DNA of 64,000 nt. It comes from an uncultured Eubacteriales bacterium. Its GTDB lineage: Bacteria; Bacillota; Clostridia; Oscillospirales; Oscillospiraceae. The translations under genes and the position numbers were made by a program. The notes beneath the pieces were generated by a model that was not told the DNA's origin, made no database searches, and was given only the letters and a program-made list of their open reading frames with translations. Numbering within the stretch: position 1 is the first letter of the stretch; every line of letters starts with the position of its first letter. Shown here one piece after another: positions 18,552 to 26,777 of this stretch. Where the stretch lies: contig LT599017.1 in NCBI GenBank assembly GCA_900079765.1, forward strand, positions 2,635,766-2,699,765, written 5' to 3'.

Positions 18552-18560
18552 TAAAAAAAC

Positions 18561-18699
18561 TTCGCCTTTCGCACGCCCCGCGGGCGGGTCGATAAGACGT
18601 ACGACTGCGCCAAGACCCATCCGGCCCCTCCGGGGCCTCCTTGGGCTCTTGGCTCCGCTCCCGTCTTATCTCCCCTGCTCGGCGGCTTAGCGTTTCTTT
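18561..18699 (-). repeat. Dispersed structured element, copy 3
   Basis: Full-length copy on the minus strand. GATAAGACG (18591-18599) pairs perfectly with CGTCTTATC (18662-18670). Inside, CCAAGA (18610-18615) pairs with TCTTGG (18647-18652), CCCA with TGGG, and GGCCCC with GGGGCC. It is related to the two copies behind selC in opposite orientation, with paired changes in the central stem. It lies between the binding-protein and permease genes and ends at the permease ribosome site. Confidence 0.6.
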
Positions 18700-18718
18700 C
18701 TTGAGGAGTGAGTAAATT

Positions 18719-19615
18719 ATGGGCGGCTCCACGCTGTACAAAAAGAAAGGGCCCCTGGTGGTCTTCCTGGTCCCAGCCTTTCTCTTTTTGATCGTATACC
18801 TCTACTACCCCTTCGTTCAGAACATCATCAACAGCTTTTGCGCCATCGGAGGCCTGGGCATGCCCGCCACGGGCGTCAATGAGCCCTGGTACTTGAACTT
18901 TGTCACCCTGTGCACCGACCCCTATCTCCGTACGGCGCTGTGGAACACCTTGCTTCTCACTGCGTGCACTATCGTTTTTCAGGTGGGCATCGCCCTGGTG
19001 CTGGCCCTGCTTGTGGACAGTATCCGTGTAGGTGCCCAGGTCTTCCGCACCCTGTACTTCTTCCCCATTGTCATCTCGGCCACCGCCTTAGGGCTGATGT
19101 TCAACCTCATCTTCCTCTTCAAAGGGGGAATGGTGAACCAACTCCTTCTGAGCATGGGGGCCATCACTAAGAACATCGACTGGAAAGACCAGGCCCACTT
19201 CCTCTTCACCATGTTCATGCCCGTCATGTGGCAGTATGTCGGTTTTTACTTCGTAATTCTGGTCACCGGGCTCAATAACATCTCCCAGGACCTATATGAG
19301 GCCGCCGCGCTGGACGGGGCGTCTGGCATCAAGGTGGTGCGGTACATCTCCCTGCCCATGCTGCGAAACGTCCTGTGCACTTGCCTGGTGCTGGCCATTA
19401 CCGGAGCGCTGAAGGTCTTCGACCTGCCGTGGGTCATGTTCGGCGCAGGAATGCCCCAGAACCTGGGCTGGCTCACCGGCACCTATATGTACGACCAAAC
19501 CTTCAACCGCGGCAATGTGGACTATGGCTCCACAATCGCCATTCTAATCGTGGTGCTGGGCGTGGTGCTCAGCAACGTCTCCAACCGGATTTTCCGGCCC
19601 CGGGACGACATTTAA
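18719..19615 (+). CDS. Sugar ABC transporter permease (MalF-like)
   Basis: A 298-residue inner-membrane permease with six hydrophobic segments. The first is near residues 14-34 (VVFLVPAFLFLIVYLYYPF). The EAA loop that docks the ATPase is EAAALDGASGIKVVRYISLPML near residue 200. The ATG at 18719 follows GAGGAGTGAG. It forms the first half of the heterodimeric channel with the next gene, 18 bases downstream. The conserved gene order of binding protein, MalF-like and MalG-like proteins supports the call. Confidence 0.92.
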   Translation: MGGSTLYKKKGPLVVFLVPAFLFLIVYLYYPFVQNIINSFCAIGGLGMPATGVNEPWYLNFVTLCTDPYLRTALWNTLLLTACTIVFQVGIALVLALLVDSIRVGAQVFRTLYFFPIVISATALGLMFNLIFLFKGGMVNQLLLSMGAITKNIDWKDQAHFLFTMFMPVMWQYVGFYFVILVTGLNNISQDLYEAAALDGASGIKVVRYISLPMLRNVLCTCLVLAITGALKVFDLPWVMFGAGMPQNLGWLTGTYMYDQTFNRGNVDYGSTIAILIVVLGVVLSNVSNRIFRPRDDI

Positions 19616-19633
19616 GGGAGGGGAAGAGCAGTA

Positions 19634-20500
19634 ATGGCACTGAATACAAGACGCTTTAAACCCTCCAAGCTCGTTACTTACGTGGTCCTCTGTTTTTGGG
19701 CAATCACCACTCTCTACCCCTTTGTTTGGGTCATCCTCAACTCCTTCCGCGAGACGGGGCTCATCCGGCAGGACTCCTTCTCCATCCCCATGCTAGGCAG
19801 CGGCTTTACTTTGGAAAATTACCAGCTCGCCATGAGCCGGTTTGACTTTAAGAACGCCTACCTCAACAGCCTCATCGTATCGGTGACAGTGACCATCGTG
19901 GTGGTCATTCTGGCGGGGCTGGCGGCTTACGGAATGGTGCGCTACCGGTTCCGGGGCCGCACCCTGCTCTACAGTCTCATTATGGCGGGGATGATGTTTC
20001 CGGTCTTCTCCACCATCATCCCGGTGTACAGCATGGAGGTAGCCTGGGGCATCGCGGGCACATCCAACCGCTGGCTCTCTCTCCTGGCTACTATTTTGCC
20101 TCAGATTGCGGGCAACCTGTGCTTTGCCACCATCGTCCTCATGGGGTTCATCGAGTCGGTCCCCATCGAGCTGGAGGAGAGCGCGTACCTGGACGGGTGC
20201 AACGTCTTCCAGGTGTACTTCCACATCATCATCCCGGCAGCCAAATCCTCTTTTGCCACGGTTGCCATCTTCTCCTTCCTATGGAGCTATAACGACCTCT
20301 TCACCCAGAGCTTTTTCCTGCGCATCCCGCGCAACCGCACCATCACCCTTCTTCTCAATGAGATCTCCTCTCAGGCGGGGGTCAACTACGGGCTGATGGC
20401 GGCGTCGGTGGTTGTCATCGTGATCCCGGTGCTCTTCGTATATGTACTTTTGCAGAAACACATCATCAAGGGCCTGACGGCGGGGGCCATTAAGGGGTAG
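19634..20500 (+). CDS. Sugar ABC transporter permease (MalG-like)
   Basis: A 288-residue permease with six membrane spans. The N-terminal TTLYPFVWVILNSFRETG and the EAA loop EESAYLDGCNVFQVYFHIIIP are characteristic of the MalG-type partner. The ATG follows GGGAGGGGAAG. It lies 18 bases after its partner and is followed by a terminator at 20529, so it closes the transporter unit. Confidence 0.92.
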   Translation: MALNTRRFKPSKLVTYVVLCFWAITTLYPFVWVILNSFRETGLIRQDSFSIPMLGSGFTLENYQLAMSRFDFKNAYLNSLIVSVTVTIVVVILAGLAAYGMVRYRFRGRTLLYSLIMAGMMFPVFSTIIPVYSMEVAWGIAGTSNRWLSLLATILPQIAGNLCFATIVLMGFIESVPIELEESAYLDGCNVFQVYFHIIIPAAKSSFATVAIFSFLWSYNDLFTQSFFLRIPRNRTITLLLNEISSQAGVNYGLMAASVVVIVIPVLFVYVLLQKHIIKGLTAGAIKG

Positions 20501-20528
20501 AGGCGCTGAGCGCGGCAAATGCACAACT

Positions 20529-20557
20529 GCGGCGGGGGCTTGCCCCCGCCGCTCCTT
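20529..20557 (+). terminator. Terminator after the ABC transporter genes
   Basis: GCGGCGGGGG, loop CTTG, then CCCCCGCCGC, followed by TCCTTTAT. A very GC-rich 10-bp stem. The regulator gene 40 bases on must have its own start signals or be read through. Confidence 0.75.
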
Positions 20558-20596
20558 TATGCTATGATAAAATTGCCAAAGAAAGGGGGCTCCCCC

Positions 20597-21367
20597 ATGT
20601 ATAAGGTAGTCATTATTGATGACGAATCCATCATCGTGGAGGGCCTGAAACGGGTGGTGGACTGGGACAAGTTCCGCTGCCAGGTGGTCGCCACAGGGCA
20701 CGACGCACACTCCGGTGCGGCGTCCATCCGGTCGCATAAGCCCCACATCGTCTTCACCGATATCAAGATGCCCAACGAGGACGGCCTCACCATGCTTGCG
20801 GGGCTGAAGTCTGAATTCCCCGATATGCTGGTCACCGTGCTCACCGGCTACCGGGACTTTGAATACGCCAAGGAAGCCATCAGCCTGGGGGTGGCCCGGT
20901 TCCTTCTCAAGCCCTCCAAAATGGATGAGCTGGAGGAAGCGCTCATCTACATGACCGGCGTGCTGGACAGGCAGCAGCCCCGGAAGGAACCGGAGACTGA
21001 GCCTCCTGCCGCTGAGAGTGCCGCGGGGGACGCGGCTAACAGTTTCTTGGCCCGGCAGGCCCATGCCTATATGAAGGAGCATTACGCCGAAAAAATATCT
21101 CTTCAGGACGTAGCCGACCACTGCTATGTGAGCCAATGGCACCTCTCCAAGCTCCTGCACAAGCACCTGGGAGAGGCGTTCTACGACCTGCTCAACGGCA
21201 TTCGGGTGGACAGGGCTAAGGTTTTACTGGAAGACCCGTCCCTGCGCATCAGCGAAATCGCCGCCATCGTAGGGTACGCCGACACGGCCCACTTCTCCCG
21301 GGTCTTCAAAAAATGTGTGGGCCTCTCGGCTGGCGACTACCGCAACACCCATTGTGTGGGAAAGTAA
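20597..21367 (+). CDS. YesN-type response regulator with AraC DNA-binding domain
   Basis: A 256-residue regulator. The ATG at 20597 (MYKVVIIDDESIIVEG) is the real start; the receiver domain begins right there and AAAGGGGG lies upstream. The phospho-acceptor is D55 in HIVFTDIKMPNEDG, the acidic pocket is D8-D9, and the switch lysine is in FLLKPSKM. A proline/glutamate-rich linker leads to two AraC helix-turn-helix units (ISLQDVADHCYVSQWHLSKLLHK and ISEIAAIVGYADTAHFSRVFKK). It is the natural partner of the kinase at 15188 and probably activates the ABC genes between them. Confidence 0.92.
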   Translation: MYKVVIIDDESIIVEGLKRVVDWDKFRCQVVATGHDAHSGAASIRSHKPHIVFTDIKMPNEDGLTMLAGLKSEFPDMLVTVLTGYRDFEYAKEAISLGVARFLLKPSKMDELEEALIYMTGVLDRQQPRKEPETEPPAAESAAGDAANSFLARQAHAYMKEHYAEKISLQDVADHCYVSQWHLSKLLHKHLGEAFYDLLNGIRVDRAKVLLEDPSLRISEIAAIVGYADTAHFSRVFKKCVGLSAGDYRNTHCVGK

Positions 21368-21434
21368 AAAGAGGCTCTATTTCACCCCGGAATTGGCAAT
21401 TCTAGTATACATCAATTAACGGAGGTACTCGCCA

Positions 21435-22622
21435 ATGAGAAAGTCCATCAAAAATAACGTATCCTGGGTGGGAAAAATCGACTGGGAGCTGGAGTTCTTC
21501 CACGGGGCGGACTACTCCATTAACCATGGCTCCAGCCAAAACGCCTACCTCATCGAAGAGGAGAAGACGGTGCTGATCGACACCGTCTGGAGGCCGCACT
21601 CCTCCGAGTTTGTGGACAATCTGGCATATGAGGTGGACCTCAAAAAGATCGATTTCATCGTGATGAACCACGGCGAGGTGGATCATAGCGGCTCCCTCCC
21701 CGCGCTGATGGAGAAGATTCCCGGCACCCCCATCTATTGCACCGCCAACGCCGTCAAATCCTTGGCGGGCCAGTACCACCACCCGGAGTGGAATTTCCGT
21801 GTGGTCAAGACCGGGGACGCGGTGGACGTGGGCAACGGAAAGCAGCTTGTCTTCGTGGAGATGAAAATGCTCCACTGGCCCGACAGCATGGCCACCTACC
21901 TGACAGGGGACAATATTCTCTTCTCCAACGACGCCTTCGGCCAGCACTACGCGGTAGAGGAGCTCTTCAACGACAAGGCGGATGCCTGCCTCCTCTGGGC
22001 CGAGGCGCAGAAGTACTACGCCAATATCCTCAACCCCTTCTCCCCCTTCGTAAAGAAGAAGATCGAGGAAATTCAAGGCTTGAGGCTCCCCATCGACATC
22101 ATCGCCCCCAGCCACGGTTCGGTCTGGCGGGAGAACCCCCTACAGATCGTGGAGAAGTACTACGAATGGTCCCAGGACTACCGGGAGGACCAGGTCACAA
22201 TCGCCTACGATACCATGTGGGACGGCACCATGCAGCTTGCCCACAAGATCGGCGCAGAGGTTGCCCGCCTCTCCCCCTCCACCAAGGTCAAGATTTTCAA
22301 CATCTCCAAAACCAACAAAAACGACATCATGACCGAGGTGTTCAAGTCCAAGGCCATCGCCGTTGGCTCCCCAACCGTGGGGCAGGACATCCTCTCCTCG
22401 GTGGGCGGGTGGCTGGACTTTCTGAAGGAGCTAAAGTTTAAGGGCAAAAAGGCTGCCGTCTTCGGGTGCTACGGTTGGAGCGGCGAGAACACCAAGGTCC
22501 TCCGGGAGAGACTGACCGGAGCCGGTTTCGCGGTGGCGGAGCCCGAGATCCGGTGCAATTGGAATCCCCAAGAGGACAGTTTCAGCAAGGCCGAGGCCGT
22601 CGCCAGGGCCCTATGCGAATAA
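21435..22622 (+). CDS. fprA: Flavodiiron protein (FprA family)
   Basis: A 395-residue A-type flavoprotein that reduces O2 or NO to water or N2O in anaerobes, taking electrons from rubredoxin or a similar donor. The N-terminal metallo-beta-lactamase domain has the diiron ligand set NHGEVDH, then LHWPDSM, SNDAFGQH and PSHGSVWR. The C-terminal flavodoxin domain begins near residue 255 (VTIAYDTMWDGTMQLAHKIG) and binds FMN. There is no fused rubredoxin domain. The ATG follows GGAGG by about 9 bases. It is monocistronic with its own terminator. A second family member begins at the end of the window. Confidence 0.95.
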   Translation: MRKSIKNNVSWVGKIDWELEFFHGADYSINHGSSQNAYLIEEEKTVLIDTVWRPHSSEFVDNLAYEVDLKKIDFIVMNHGEVDHSGSLPALMEKIPGTPIYCTANAVKSLAGQYHHPEWNFRVVKTGDAVDVGNGKQLVFVEMKMLHWPDSMATYLTGDNILFSNDAFGQHYAVEELFNDKADACLLWAEAQKYYANILNPFSPFVKKKIEEIQGLRLPIDIIAPSHGSVWRENPLQIVEKYYEWSQDYREDQVTIAYDTMWDGTMQLAHKIGAEVARLSPSTKVKIFNISKTNKNDIMTEVFKSKAIAVGSPTVGQDILSSVGGWLDFLKELKFKGKKAAVFGCYGWSGENTKVLRERLTGAGFAVAEPEIRCNWNPQEDSFSKAEAVARALCE

Positions 22623-22626
22623 GCCG

Positions 22627-22672
22627 CCGCACAAAAGGAGACGCCCCCATGGACGTCTCCTTTTGTGCGGCT
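22627..22672. terminator. 18-bp terminator shared by convergent genes
   Basis: GCCGCACAAAAGGAGACG (22627-22644) and its exact complement (22655-22672) with a 10-base loop. It lies between fprA and the cupin gene, whose stop codon it touches. Confidence 0.8.
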
Positions 22673-23120
22673 AGTGCTCCGCCGCTTCGGCCTCCTCCTT
22701 GGTTCTATGGACGGTACCATGGGGATGGTGAGGAGGCGCGTAGACGCTGGACAGCTTGAGGGGGCAGACTCCGACGTTGACAATATTGTGCCACTGGCCT
22801 GCGGGTACGAAAATAGCATCGTTTTGCCAAATCTGCCGCTGGGCGGTGAGCTGGTTTTCACACCTGCCCATCTTCACCAGGCCCATTCCCGCCTCCACCC
22901 GGATGTACTGGTCGGTATCGGGGTGGATCTCCACACCGATCTCGCCCCCGGCGGGGATGCTCATCAGGGTGAGCTGGAGGTGAGAGCCCGTCCACAGCGC
23001 CGTGCGGAAGAATGGGTTGCCTCTGGCCGCGGCGTTTACGTCAGTGACGTAGGGCTGGGGGCCAAAATCGGTGATTACCCCGGGGCGGGGATTTTGATTG
23101 CATGAACAATTTTGTTCCAT
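22671..23120 (-). CDS. Cupin-domain protein
   Basis: A 149-residue single-domain cupin. Motif 1 is seen in SIPAGGEIGVEIHPDTDQYIRVEAG and motif 2 in IFVPAGQWHNIVNVG; together they give His/Glu/His metal ligands. A cysteine pair at the N-terminus (CSC) could add metal binding. Cupins of this kind are small sugar-binding, isomerase or dioxygenase-like proteins; the substrate cannot be told. The ATG at 23120 follows GGGAGG. It is transcribed alone, converging on fprA. Confidence 0.85.
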   Translation of the reverse strand: MEQNCSCNQNPRPGVITDFGPQPYVTDVNAAARGNPFFRTALWTGSHLQLTLMSIPAGGEIGVEIHPDTDQYIRVEAGMGLVKMGRCENQLTAQRQIWQNDAIFVPAGQWHNIVNVGVCPLKLSSVYAPPHHPHGTVHRTKEEAEAAEH

Positions 23121-23183
23121 AGAAACGCCTCCCGGTCTTATTCATCCCCATCCTATGCAAAGACGCCTAGTTATGTCCTTATG

Positions 23184-23228
23184 AAAAGGAGCCGACAGAT
23201 CACGTAATCTGTCGGCTCCTTTTCATTT
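23184..23228. terminator. 17-bp terminator below the glucosidase gene
   Basis: AAAAGGAGCCGACAGAT, loop CACGTA, then its exact complement, with CATTTTTG after it on the plus strand. It lies just past the stop of the minus-strand GH13 gene and upstream of the cupin gene. Confidence 0.8.
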
Positions 23229-23240
23229 TTGTACAATTAC

Positions 23241-24854
23241 TTATGCCTTATCGCTCTTCAAAATCACGGTTTCGTAGGGAAAGAGGACACCGTTGTAGCG
23301 TCCGCGGCCATAGTTGGAGAGGACGAGGGCGCCCTTGGCCCCCATGTGGGCTGGCTTATCGGAGAGGTTGATGGCCACCAAATGGCTCTTTCCCCGGCGG
23401 TAGACGAAGATCTGGTCGGTGATTTTGAGCAGCTTGAACTCCCCCTCCAGAAGGTCGGGGGTGTCTTTCCGTAGGGCAATCATGGTCTTGTACCAGCTGC
23501 GGACCGACTCTGGGTCGTCTTTCTGAGCGGCAAAATTGATTTCCTTGTGGTTACCGTTGACGCCCAACCAGGGCTTTCCGGTGGTAAAGCCGCCGTTCTC
23601 GCTCCCATCCCACTGGTAGGGGGTTCGGGCGTTGTCTCTGCTGGTGGAGCGCATCATCCTCCAGCGGTACCAGGCGGGAATGCGCATACTCTTGGCCATG
23701 GCGTCCACGTTGCGGCTCTCCACGTCATCCAGATCGTCCATTTTCTTGAAGTCAAAATTGGTCATGCCGATCTCCTGGCCCTGGTAGATGAAAGGGGTGC
23801 CACGGAGGGTGAGCAGGAGGGTGGCGAGGCACTTGGCGCTTTTCTCCCAGTAGTCCTTCTCGTCCCCGAAACGGGAGACGGAGCGGGGCTGGTCGTGGTT
23901 TTCGAGGTAGAGGGCATTCCAGGAAAGCTCCTCCTGCCACTTGGTCAGCGCCTCGAAGAAGAGCTTGGGCCGGAACGCCCTGCGAAACCACTTGACGAAG
24001 ACCTGGTCGGTCTCCATGTGCTCGAAGGGGAAGACCTCGTCGAGTTCCCGCCGGGCGGGGTCGGTGAAGTCGTGGGCAATCTGGGGGGTGAGGAAGACGG
24101 TCTCCCCTACGGTGAAGGAGTCATATCCGTCCAGCACCTCGGTGCGGAGGCGGCGGAGAATGTCGTGAGTGCCGGGCTGGGAGAGGTAGTGCTCGCTCCC
24201 CGTGAGGGCGAGCTGTTTCTTCCCGTCAGCCAGAGAGCTCTTGTACAGGATGTTGACCACATCGCACCGGAACCCCGCCACCCCCTTGTCCAGCCAGAAA
24301 CGAAGAATCTGCTTCACCTCGGTCATAACCTGGGGGTTCTGCCAGTTCAGGTCGGGCTGGCCCTTGGCGAAGAGGTGGAGATAGTACTCGCCGGAGAGCT
24401 CGTCAAACTCCCAGCACTTCTCGGCGAAAAAGCTTGTCCAGTTGTTGGGGGAGCCTCCCTCGGGCTTACCTTTGCGCCAGATATAGTAGTCTCGGTAGGG
24501 GCTGTCCTTGTCCCGACTCTGCTGAAACCAGTGGTGCTGGTCGCTGGTGTGGTTGACTACCAGGTCCATGATGATCTTGATGTCCCGCGCCGCGGCCTCG
24601 GCAATCAGAGTCTCCATATCTGCCATGGTACCGTACTCGGGGTTGATATTGCGATAATCCGAGATGTCATAGCCGTTATCCTTGTTGGGGGAACAATACA
24701 CCGGGGAGAGCCAGATGGCCCCCACCCCCAAATCGGCAAGCTCATCCAGGCGGCTGATGATGCCGGGGAGGTCCCCGAGGCCGTCACCGTTGCTGTCCTG
24801 AAAACTGCGGGGGTATATCTGATAGATGACTCGTTCTTTCCACCACTGCGCCAT
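23241..24854 (-). CDS. GH13 alpha-glucosidase / oligo-1,6-glucosidase
   Basis: A 537-residue cytoplasmic GH13 enzyme that cleaves alpha-glucosidic bonds in short maltose- or isomaltose-type sugars. The N-terminus WKERVIYQIYPRSFQDSNGDGLGDLPGI is diagnostic. The catalytic set is present: nucleophile Asp in FRCDVVN, acid/base Glu in VGETVF, and Asp in LENHDQPRS. MDLVVNHTSDQHHWF is conserved region I. No signal peptide. The start ATG has no striking ribosome site. A 95-residue gene ends 52 bases upstream on the same strand, probably in one transcript. It may digest sugars brought in by the ABC transporter or released from glycogen. Confidence 0.93.
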   Translation of the reverse strand: MAQWWKERVIYQIYPRSFQDSNGDGLGDLPGIISRLDELADLGVGAIWLSPVYCSPNKDNGYDISDYRNINPEYGTMADMETLIAEAAARDIKIIMDLVVNHTSDQHHWFQQSRDKDSPYRDYYIWRKGKPEGGSPNNWTSFFAEKCWEFDELSGEYYLHLFAKGQPDLNWQNPQVMTEVKQILRFWLDKGVAGFRCDVVNILYKSSLADGKKQLALTGSEHYLSQPGTHDILRRLRTEVLDGYDSFTVGETVFLTPQIAHDFTDPARRELDEVFPFEHMETDQVFVKWFRRAFRPKLFFEALTKWQEELSWNALYLENHDQPRSVSRFGDEKDYWEKSAKCLATLLLTLRGTPFIYQGQEIGMTNFDFKKMDDLDDVESRNVDAMAKSMRIPAWYRWRMMRSTSRDNARTPYQWDGSENGGFTTGKPWLGVNGNHKEINFAAQKDDPESVRSWYKTMIALRKDTPDLLEGEFKLLKITDQIFVYRRGKSHLVAINLSDKPAHMGAKGALVLSNYGRGRYNGVLFPYETVILKSDKA

Positions 24855-24906
24855 GGTATTCCACGTCCTCCCATATCTTATGAATTCCTATGTCTATGAT
24901 ACGCCG

Positions 24907-25194
24907 TCAGCGGCGGCGTGCCCAGTCCTCCTCCATGGTGCGCTTAGGCCGGGCATTGACCTCGCCCTCCTTCTCCCTTAGCCAGGCACGCAGGACTTCG
25001 ATGCCATCGTCCTCCATGGGGAAGGTCTGCTGCTCCTCGATAGTAGAGAGGTCGTAGCTCCAGGGCCCCTCCCAGATCTCGGCGGTCAGGAGGCCGTCCC
25101 CGGGGGTGACCTTGAAACGGAGCCGCCCGTCGCTGGCGATCCACGTGTTTTCATTTTGAAAATGGGACAGGACGGGCAGGAAAATTTCTCCCAT
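24907..25194 (-). CDS. Unknown 95-residue protein in front of the glucosidase
   Basis: I do not recognise a named family. The product is acidic and soluble, with a short beta-rich stretch (DGRLRFKVTPGDGLLTAEIWEGPWSYDL) and a C-terminal charged helix (VLRAWLREKEGEVNARPKRT). The ATG at 25194 follows CCGGAGGAAAA, a good ribosome site. It lies 52 bases upstream of the GH13 gene on the same strand. Its role is not evident. Confidence 0.7.
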   Translation of the reverse strand: MGEIFLPVLSHFQNENTWIASDGRLRFKVTPGDGLLTAEIWEGPWSYDLSTIEEQQTFPMEDDGIEVLRAWLREKEGEVNARPKRTMEEDWARRR

Positions 25195-25364
25195 GATGGT
25201 TTTCCTCCGGTGTAATTTCCATATTTTTTATAGCAAACAGCGCTTTTCGCGCGTTTTTTGCTCTATGCCTTATTTTAACACAAGTGCGCCCCTTTGTATA
25301 GAATCTTCCCTTCTTCCATATCCTTGGTATAGGTTCAAAGATACGAGAATGGAGGAACAATTCC

Positions 25365-26522
25365 ATGAAAAAAATAATGGCGGCGCTGCTGTGCGCTTCC
25401 CTTTTGATTGGCGCCATCCCGCCCGCCTCCGCCGAAGAGGCGGAGCCCTCTATGGCCGTCTCTCCCCCGGTGGACTGCGCCGCCGCCGTGCTGATGGAGA
25501 AGGAGACGGGCACCGTCCTTTTCGAGCAAAGCTCTCATGATAAGCTGGAGCCAGCCAGCGTCACCAAGGTGATGACCATTCTCCTGGTGATGGAGGCTAT
25601 CGACGCTGGACGGCTGAGCCTTACCGATCTGGTCACTGTCTCGGCCCGGGCCGCCTCCATGGGGGGCAGCCAGGTCTACCTGAAGGAGGGCGAGCAGATG
25701 ACGGTGAACGATATGCTCAAGGCCGTGTGCGTCGCCTCGGGAAACGATGCGTCGGTGGCTCTGGCTGAGCATCTGGCCGGCAGCGAGGAGGCCTTCGTCC
25801 AGAAGATGAACCAGCGCGCCGCCGAGTTGGGCATGACCGACACCAGCTTCTTAAACTGCACAGGTCTGCCCGCCGCCGGGCACCTCACCAGCGCCTACGA
25901 CATCGCCCTGATGAGCCGTGAGCTCTTAAAACACCCCTCGGTCCGCGCATATACCACCATCTGGATGGACTCCCTGCGGGATGGGGCTTTCCAGCTTGCC
26001 AACACCAACAAGCTCATCCGTTTCTACGAGGGGGCCACCGGACTGAAGACCGGCTCCACCGACTCGGCTCTCTACTGCCTGTCCGCCACGGCGGAGCGGG
26101 AGGGGATGGAACTCATCGCCGTGGTACTCAAGAGCCCCAGCTCGGACAAGCGGTTTGAGAGCGCCAAGTCAATGCTCAACTTTGGCTTCGCAAATTACAC
26201 GCTTTTAGACGTCTACCCTAACGCGGCCCTGCCACCCATCGACGTGCTGCTGGGGGTCTCCTCACAGGTACAGCCCAAACTGGCCCGGTCAAGCCGCATC
26301 CTCATTCCGAAGTCCGACCTGAACAATGTGAACACTGAGCTGCATCTATCCGAAAACGTGGAGGCCCCCGTGGAGGCGGGCCAGAAACTGGGTGAGATGG
26401 TGGTCACCGTCAACGGTGCGGAGCGGGAGACCATTCCTATCATCGCCTCTGAAGGCGTGGCGCGCCTCACCGTCCCTGGCATCTTCAAGAAGTTCCTGCG
26501 CCAGCTCTTTATGGCGGGATAA
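25365..26522 (+). CDS. D-alanyl-D-alanine carboxypeptidase (PBP5/DacF type)
   Basis: A 385-residue penicillin-binding protein that removes the terminal D-Ala from peptidoglycan stem peptides outside the membrane. A signal peptide covers residues 1-23 (cleavage after PASA). Active-site motifs are SVTK (S65, K68), SGN and KTGST. The C-terminal beta domain (about 280-370) ends in a basic amphipathic helix FKKFLRQLFMAG that should anchor it to the membrane. The ATG follows TGGAGG. It is monocistronic with its own terminator. DacF and DacA cannot be told apart here. Confidence 0.93.
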   Translation: MKKIMAALLCASLLIGAIPPASAEEAEPSMAVSPPVDCAAAVLMEKETGTVLFEQSSHDKLEPASVTKVMTILLVMEAIDAGRLSLTDLVTVSARAASMGGSQVYLKEGEQMTVNDMLKAVCVASGNDASVALAEHLAGSEEAFVQKMNQRAAELGMTDTSFLNCTGLPAAGHLTSAYDIALMSRELLKHPSVRAYTTIWMDSLRDGAFQLANTNKLIRFYEGATGLKTGSTDSALYCLSATAEREGMELIAVVLKSPSSDKRFESAKSMLNFGFANYTLLDVYPNAALPPIDVLLGVSSQVQPKLARSSRILIPKSDLNNVNTELHLSENVEAPVEAGQKLGEMVVTVNGAERETIPIIASEGVARLTVPGIFKKFLRQLFMAG

Positions 26523-26531
26523 GCTTACCCC

Positions 26532-26576
26532 CCCCTTTTACAGTCCCCTTACCCGGACTGCAAAAGGGGAGTTTTA
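26532..26576 (+). terminator. Terminator of the carboxypeptidase gene
   Basis: CCCCTTTTACAGTCC pairs with GGACTGCAAAAGGGG (one mismatch), followed by AGTTTTATT. Confidence 0.85.
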
Positions 26577-26636
26577 TTGCCAAAAACACCCCCAAAGGAT
26601 TTGCTTTTTTATTTCATCTGAAATGGGAACATTCCC

Positions 26637-26665
26637 TTGACGGCTTTCCCCATGCGTTGTATAAT
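26637..26665 (+). promoter_or_regulatory. Sigma-A promoter of the glycogen operon
   Basis: TTGACG (26637-26642), a 17-base spacer, then a perfect TATAAT (26660-26665), about 110 bases before the glgB ATG. This leaves a leader of roughly 105 bases with no obvious hairpin. Confidence 0.8.
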
Positions 26666-26777
26666 TTATACAAATATTACCCTTCTAGAAAACCGCTTTG
26701 TGGCAAATTGACAAGCTCAATTGTGATCGCTTTTGACGTTTTGTAAAAATTACCAAAGAAATTTTGGAGGTGCTCCC

